This document shows positions 58,600 to 64,000 of a stretch of 64,000 nucleotides of DNA, one piece after another; the stretch's first letter is position 1, and every line of letters starts with the position of its first letter. This DNA comes from Ephemerocybe angulata (taxonomy: Eukaryota > Basidiomycota > Agaricomycetes > Agaricales > Psathyrellaceae), in the NCBI GenBank assembly GCA_013368325.1, contig JAACJK010000057.1:434001-498000 (forward strand). The letters run 5' to 3'. The translations under genes and the position numbers were made by a program. Below the pieces are notes generated by a model that was given only the letters and a program-made list of their open reading frames with translations, was not told where the DNA came from and did no database searches.

Positions 58600-58725
58600 T
58601 GTTGTGGGGCTTTGGGAAAGGGGGATGTCTGGGGGCGAAGATGAGGATCGCGAAGGTTGGGGGTTGTTATATGGCCCTTGTAGAAGAAGCATCAAGAATA
58701 AGCTCGAATTAAAGAGACGGGCATG

Positions 58726-58768
58726 GCACCACTTCGATCCTTATGAGCTAACAGGATCGAAGTGGTGC
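58726..58768. repeat. Perfect 16-bp inverted repeat with 11-bp loop
   Basis: Arms 58726-58741 and 58753-58768 (first arm GCACCACTTCGATCCT) are exact complements. It lies between the promoter side of the Zys3-like gene and the end of the methyltransferase gene. It could fold as a strong RNA or DNA hairpin. Confidence 0.75.
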
Positions 58769-58838
58769 TACTTAACATGGATCGATCCGCACACGAGTTG
58801 GTCATGCTGAAAGGACTTGCAACTGTCCCACTAGGTCA

Positions 58839-59238
58839 TTACAACAGTAAGCCGCGTCTCAGTAGATATCCCTTTTCGTCAAACGTGACTCCCTCATCAG
58901 CGAGGAGGGCGCGCTTTTGGTCAACGCGTGGCTGCTCCCCATTACCTTTCACCCATTCACCAAAAAACCCGCCTATGAACAAATCTGACGCAATTACGCG
59001 GTGGCATGGCACCTGTGGGCTGAAGGGGTTGTTCCTAAGGGCTGTACCAGCTAAATTAATACGGTTCTCGTGAGCACAATCGTCGGAGTAGCGTCGAGAG
59101 TTGCGGTAGCATACCGGATCTGGGGGAGCCGCCGACAGCTGCTGCCACACCTTTGTACGTAGCAATCCTCCCCCGGGGTATAGTGAGCAAATAGTCGTAC
59201 ACCTTCCATTGATAAGGTGTGAGACGCTGAAGCGGCAA
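58839..59238 (-). CDS. MGT1: Methylated-DNA-protein-cysteine methyltransferase (alkylguanine transferase), C-terminal type
   Basis: Transfers alkyl groups from O6-alkylguanine in DNA to its own cysteine. The visible part reads RLTPYQWKVYDYLLTIPRGR, IATYKGVAAAVGGSPRS, then a spliced join (intron about 59046-59109) to AGTALRNNPFSPQVPCHRVI. The PCHRV motif carries the acceptor Cys, and the helix-turn-helix Arg region precedes it. It continues GGFFGEWVKGNGEQPRVDQK and ends KGYLLRRGLLL, stop at 58839. Only the DNA-binding/catalytic domain is present (about 110 residues), as in short fungal forms. The start is not resolved: no in-frame ATG lies just upstream of 59238, so a further 5' exon or a non-ATG start must be considered. 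Convergent with the Zys3-like gene's upstream region. Confidence 0.8.
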
Positions 59239-59958
59239 GGGTAACCGAACATAAGTCTAAGACGTCGTTGGCAAATTTGAAGAGTCTACATACTTTCCCA
59301 GTAGAGGTCCTGTAACGTGCCCGGCTTTTGTTGTCAGATGGATAATCTACGGCACTCTGGGTATCAATGCATCGCCGGTATTAGTTGTCCCCGAGGGCGT
59401 TGCCACGACCGCAATTTTGGAAGGGGAGGGCGACGTGTTTCTCTGCGTGACGGTGACTTGGCGGTTGGATGCATCGTCTTGATTCCTTGACAAAGATCCC
59501 ATAAAGCGAAACTTTTCGAGCTCTAACCTCTCTGGTGGCATTTTGCTAGTGGTGTACTAGGTGCTAGGATTAAGACAAGGAGAACAAGCCGCAGAGTCAT
59601 GGTGACTCGCTTGGAATGTAACGGCGTGGGAATAGTGTTCGGGGTATGCCGAGCGCTGATGTTGCCCCTATCTTAGCGCCGGTCACATCTTGACCATGGA
59701 CCACGTCCGATTAGCGGGTTATACGTCTACCTCTTGGTCTTCACTCTCTGAGAGGTAATAAACCGCAGGTACTTACAACTTTCCGTCAGAAGAAGCCACG
59801 TATCGTGTGATACGCCCCCACGATCTCAGAAGAAGGCTTCGAATACCATCCGCCAAGAATCTCCGAGCTTAGTTCTGTACAAGGCCTGAATAACATTTAA
59901 AGAGTCCAGACGTCAGGCTCTCTCTGCCCCACATTGATCTCACCTACCCTCTTCTGCC
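59239..59958. other. Intergenic region between the methyltransferase and the GH85 gene
   Basis: Promoter region of the GH85 gene and the unknown 5' end of the methyltransferase. A minus-strand 64-codon frame (59347-59541) has no family likeness. Confidence 0.4.
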
Positions 59959-62701
59959 ATGCCTTTGGCTGGAACGAAGACCCGCAAATCTCCTCTCCCT
60001 CTGTATTTCGATAACCTAGCTGCTCTCGACACATGGAGGGCCACAGTCGCAGGTCCAATCGACCATTCGGAAGGGGTGCTCAAGTTTATAGCTCGTAAAC
60101 TGAGACCTGCAGACTCTGTAGGAAAGGGGAAGCTCTTGGTGAGTAAGCCGGTATTTAACGCAGCAATTCGACTGACGTCGTTCACGCAGGTGTCCCATGA
60201 CTTCAAGGTTCGCCAGAACATTTAAATGTCGGCATTTCTCAAGCTGAATCATTGACAGGGTGGTTACGTCGAGGACCCATTCTCGAAGTCATACACCTTT
60301 AACTGGTGGTCATCGACTGAGCATTTCAACTAGTAGGCACTATCTTTGGCACCCATATTAAGATTCTGATCTACTGTCCGCAGTTTCTCGCATCGTCGCA
60401 TAACCATCCCTCCTCCGGAATGGATAACTGCAGCCCACCGAGCGGGCACAACTATGCTTGGAACAATGTATGCCTCCCGTTTCTGCGATCCCCTGTCATA
60501 AATTAACGGCTTGTAGTATCTTTGAAGGCGGGAGTGAACTAGATATGCTTCGTATGCTTATGGGCAAAGTTCCTGGTATCAACACCGCGTCAGAAGTGGA
60601 GACGCAAGCAAACAGCACACTCCCGTTGACTCCCTATTATGCGGAGCTCTTGGCTGATATCGCAGCTGAACGAGGATTTGACGGCTACCTACTCAACATC
60701 GAGATTGGTCTCGGACGTGGAGCGGAGCAGGCTCGCGTACTGGCTGCGTGGATTACCATCCTTCAGGCCGAGATGATCAAGAAAGTTGGACCACATGCTC
60801 AGACTATCTGGTACGACAGCGTCACGATCCGAGGTGAACTCTGGTGGCAAGACAGGTTGAATAGCGCCAACCTCCCCTTCTTTTTGAACTCCACGGGCAT
60901 CTTCACCAATTACTGGGTGCGTCTCTACAGTTAGATATTGTATTTCTGAGTGCTAATACTCGCACGGCAGTGGTATAATGACGCTCCCGGCAAAGAAGTC
61001 GTATACTTCAATAACCTAGACCCGAATCTCACTGGTCAGACTCAAGACCCACATCCTCAAGTTATTAAGCACACAGTTCAAGATATCTACGTCGGCATCG
61101 ACGTGTGGGGCCGAGGAAGTCACGGCGGAGGCGGTTTCGGCTCATATCGAGCATTGGATCATATCGCTCCTCAGACATTAGGCCTGAGTTGCGCACTCTT
61201 CGCTCAAGGATGGACATGGGAGACCGAAGAGAACAACCCGGGATGGAACTGGGACTCCTTCTGGAACTACGATTCCAGTCTTTGGGTAGGGCCTGCGTCT
61301 GGTACTGTCACTGTACCACCTCTTCAGATCAAAGGAGGGGAAACGCCTTGCACACACGGACCTTTTACCCCCTTGGCTACGTACTTCCCCCACCTCCCCC
61401 CTCCAGAGCCATACGACCTTCCTTTCTACACCAACTTCAGTCCCGGAATTGGAGATTCCTGGTTCGTCGAGGGCCTAAAGGTTTGGCAATCCGTCAGGGG
61501 TTGGACGGACATGGACAAGCAGACGCTAGTAGGTGACCTGGTCTGGCCTCGACCCAAGGTTACCCGCCTGGACAGTCGTACAGACGCAGTGCCCATCGGA
61601 ATAACGAAGCTCAACATGGCCGATGCGTGGAATGGCGGAAACTCTATCAGGATTACCCTCACCATCCCTGGGTCGAGCAATGCGTACAGCGCCCTGTGGG
61701 TCCCGATCCAAACCCTTAACCTCACTAGCCGTCGCAAGTACGAGGCGACAGCAGTGTACAAGGCCCCGACCTTGGCCAACGCTGAGACAGAGTTCGCCTT
61801 GGGCCTGCGTACGGCAGCTGGGACAGACTTGATGACCATCGTCACCAGCTCTACGATTGACCTGGCCAATGGCTGGCAAAAGGCGGTGGTCCAATTCGAG
61901 ATCACTACTCCAGCCGCAGGGGGCCAAGTACTCACCCAAGGCCAGCTAGGTCTGATTGTCGCGGTTGTACTCAAGAACCCCTCCCCAGCAGTCGAGCTCC
62001 CTTTCCTCGTCGGGCAGCTCGCTGTGTATCCCTACGTCCCCGACAGTTACACCGAATACGACCTCGTCCAGCACTGGATCTACTTCGAGCCCGATTCCGC
62101 CTCGACCCCGCTCAATGGCATGCTGAACTTCGAAGTCGCTGTCGCATTCGATCCCGTCCCAGAAATCACTATCACCGACCCGGAGGATCCCCGTGTGCCT
62201 TGGCACCTGCAACCGACGAAACCCTGGTTCCCCAAGTTCCTGTACTTCAACGTCTACGCCCAGCAGCTTCCTGGAGGGGCAGGATCGACCCCTGGACCGC
62301 TAACCTGGATCGGGACGACGACGTACATCAATGTCGGCGACAAGAAGACGTTCTATGTCCTACAAGACAACCTTCCGTATAGTTCAGGTCAGCGGAGGTA
62401 CGATTTCAAGGTCCAGCCTGTTCTCGAGACGGGCGAAGTGTATCCAGCTTGGGTGTCGTTCTCGTCTGTGTCTGTATTAGGAGGCGCCAGCGTCGAGGAA
62501 CTGGAGGAGGGCGAACCCCAGGCGGAGTCGAGCGCGGCGTCTTCCGCCGAGACGGAGTCCGTGCAGGAGCCTTTGGCTCAAGCGGATATGGAGAAGAAGC
62601 CAAAGCGGAAGTCGAGCGTAACGTCGATGTTAAATCCGCTGAATAGGCTGAAGGTGAAGGGGGACAAAGCGGATAAAGGTGATGGCGCTTCGACAAAGTA
62701 A
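59959..62701 (+). CDS. Glycoside hydrolase family 85 (endo-beta-N-acetylglucosaminidase)
   Basis: Cleaves between the two core GlcNAc residues of N-glycans. ATG at 59959 (MPLAGTKTRKSPLPLYFDNL), no signal peptide, so probably cytosolic deglycosylation as for animal ENGase. Blocks: VSHDFKGGYVEDPFSKSYTF, WITAAHRAGTTMLGTIIFE, and the catalytic-strand motif RGFDGYLLNIEIGLGRGAEQ, whose Glu after Asn-Ile is the proton donor position. Then TIWYDSVTIRGELWWQDRLN, FFLNSTGIFTNYW and, after an intron, QDIYVGIDVWGRGSHGGGGF and NPGWNWDSFWNYDSSLW. A beta-sandwich region follows. The unusual C-terminus is Glu/Ala/Ser-rich and then basic (KKPKRKSSVTSMLNPLNRLK), not part of the catalytic fold. About five introns, all before 60970. 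Confidence 0.88.
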
Positions 62702-62846
62702 AGATATTGACAATGTACACAGATCTAGCAGTGGCTTGAATTTAACGGTCGGCTAAGTTACCGATAGGAATGAAATGGGATTGCTCTGGTTCTTGATTCG
62801 TCGCCAATGATCATCTTCCAAATCTCTTCGTCCTGCTGAGATGGGC

Positions 62847-64000
62847 CTAATGTCCGGAATGAGTATCGCGATCTGGAAAGTCAGTCAGTGACACACCTTT
62901 GAGGCTACGATGCCACCTTATACTTGCATTGGCCTTTCCACCGTGACTCCAAACATAAGGGTGGGCCTCACGCACAAGAAACGGCTTCCACTTTTTACAT
63001 AGCTTTCCAGCTCGCGAGCGAAAGCGAAACAAGGAGTCGCCTGGGATTCTCCCATCACTTGCGCTAACACCAGCCAATAAGTATGGAATGCCCCTTTGCT
63101 AAAAAGGATAGCTAGGGGTTAACCGGTAATTCAAAAGAAGTAATAGCTCGGAACGACGTGCACTCACCTGCAGTATGCGAGAATCTTCCCCCTCTAGATT
63201 AACATGCTCAAGATCCGTCAAAAGCTTGTTCACTTTAACCTGCTTCTTGAGGACCAGGCACGTCACCCCGGACTGGCGCAAAGGCCCAAAAGCCGCAAAA
63301 AATGTTACGCTTGCTTTCACCGCCAACTTCTCAAACGAAGTGGGCACTCTTCGAGAGTACTCGGGGTTTCCCGTGTTCGCCAACTCAAAGGACGATATCT
63401 GCCGCTGGAGCATCTCTGGATCATTACACAGTAAGTTCACCTCCTCCAAAGCCTGTACCATTCCATGAGCAGCGCGCTTTCCAAGACCCTCTGTTCTAGA
63501 TTTGGCCACCTTGTTGAGCACAGCAGCGTCAACAGTCACATCGTCCATCCCGTTATCCAAGATGGTCAGAATCTTCAAGTTCGGTAGCACTGGGTCTGGG
63601 GATAGGGGGTCCAAGAGGAGAGCTTCAAGGTTGTCCGCCTTGGGTGCGCAGAGGTAGAGCTCGGTGATGTCCAGGGAAAGAGCGAGGATCTTGGAGAAGG
63701 AAGATGCACTCCCTGTTGCAGCGTATAAGCAGAGGTGCTCTAAGGAGCATTGCGACCTCCGAATGAGTGCGAGTACCTTGTCGAACAACTCTGGGGTGGT
63801 GGAGAATCCACGAAGTTCAAGGTGCTTGAGGGATGGGAGAGTGAGGGTACCGAGATGGTTGAGTATGTCCCCCGAGATTTGCAATGCACGAAGGACAAGC
63901 TTTTCGAGTTTTGGAAGGGTCCGTTGGACTTCTGTTGGGAGTTTGGTAATAATTTGAGCGTAAATCTCGAGTTCCCGCAGCTCGGTCGGCAGGGATTCCA
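62847..64000 (-). CDS. LRR/F-box-like protein, C-terminal part (continues beyond the window)
   Basis: The minus-strand frame enters at 64000 and runs to an intron donor near 63172 (DSRILQ). Leucine-rich units are clear: LPKLEKLVLRALQI, LTLPSLKHLELRGFSTTPEL, CSLEHLCLYAATG, DITELYLCAPKADNLEALLL and LPNLKILTILDNGMDDVTV. No F-box is visible within the window, so it would lie upstream at >64000. A plausible last exon, starting QRGIPYLLAGVSASDGRIPG and reaching a stop at 62847, joins in frame through a GT..AG intron (about 63106-63171), but other splice choices give different C-termini. If the intron is not used, the frame ends at 63099. Confidence 0.65.

Overview
The window is a 64 kb piece of a filamentous basidiomycete genome, most likely an Agaricomycete (mushroom-forming fungus). 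The reasons are that genes lie on both strands and are cut by many introns of about 50-65 nt with GT..AG borders. The gene families also fit: a fungal NACHT protein, F-box proteins with an N-terminal coiled coil, a CACTA element with a TNP2-type transposase, a GH85 endo-beta-N-acetylglucosaminidase, a Zys3-like cysteine-rich secreted peptide, and a P450 family with recent duplicates. The genus cannot be named from the sequence alone.

Layout. 1-6 kb holds housekeeping genes: RNA14 (partial, +), EAF3 (-) and a small Costars/ABRACL-type gene (-) that only appears after splicing. 6-9.2 kb is accessory: a P450 N-terminal fragment (+) next to F-box gene copy A (-). 9.9-15.1 kb holds an NFD4-type MFS transporter (+) and a NACHT NTPase (+). 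16-21.2 kb is one large gene, a YTA7/ATAD2-type AAA-bromodomain protein (-). 22.1-29.1 kb is a 7.0 kb CACTA DNA transposon with CACTATG inverted ends, arrays of TACCTGG-like subterminal motifs, one leftward accessory gene, one rightward accessory gene and an apparently intact TNP2-like transposase. 29.7-33.3 kb is a WD40/inositol-polyphosphate 5-phosphatase (-). 34-38 kb has one complete P450 (-) and one truncated, frameshifted P450 pseudogene (-). 38.5-41.5 kb has RSA3 (+) and a multi-pass membrane protein (-). 42-43.7 kb is F-box copy B (-), a close paralogue of copy A. 44.1-48.4 kb has ADE2 (-) and a peroxisomal acyl-CoA oxidase ending in SKL (-). 49-64 kb has an F-box-like protein (+), two tandem S10 serine carboxypeptidases (+), an alpha/beta hydrolase (+), a small cysteine-rich secreted protein (-), an alkylguanine-DNA methyltransferase (-), a GH85 enzyme (+) and the end of an LRR/F-box-like protein (-).

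How it fits together. The window mixes core nuclear functions (mRNA 3'-end processing, NuA4/Rpd3S chromatin reading, AAA-bromodomain chaperone, ribosome assembly, purine synthesis) with fast-evolving material. The accessory part shows three duplication events: P450s, F-box genes 34 kb apart, and tandem carboxypeptidases whose promoters are also shared. There is also one mobile element. No single new multi-gene defence or biosynthetic system is evident. The most unusual observations are a 3-nt microexon conserved in two P450 paralogues, a 10-nt microexon in the transporter, the well-preserved CACTA element with a 37-bp palindrome ahead of its transposase, and a 280-bp insertion/deletion difference beside the F-box duplicates. 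All exon borders are read by eye from splice signals and family conservation; no transcript data were available.
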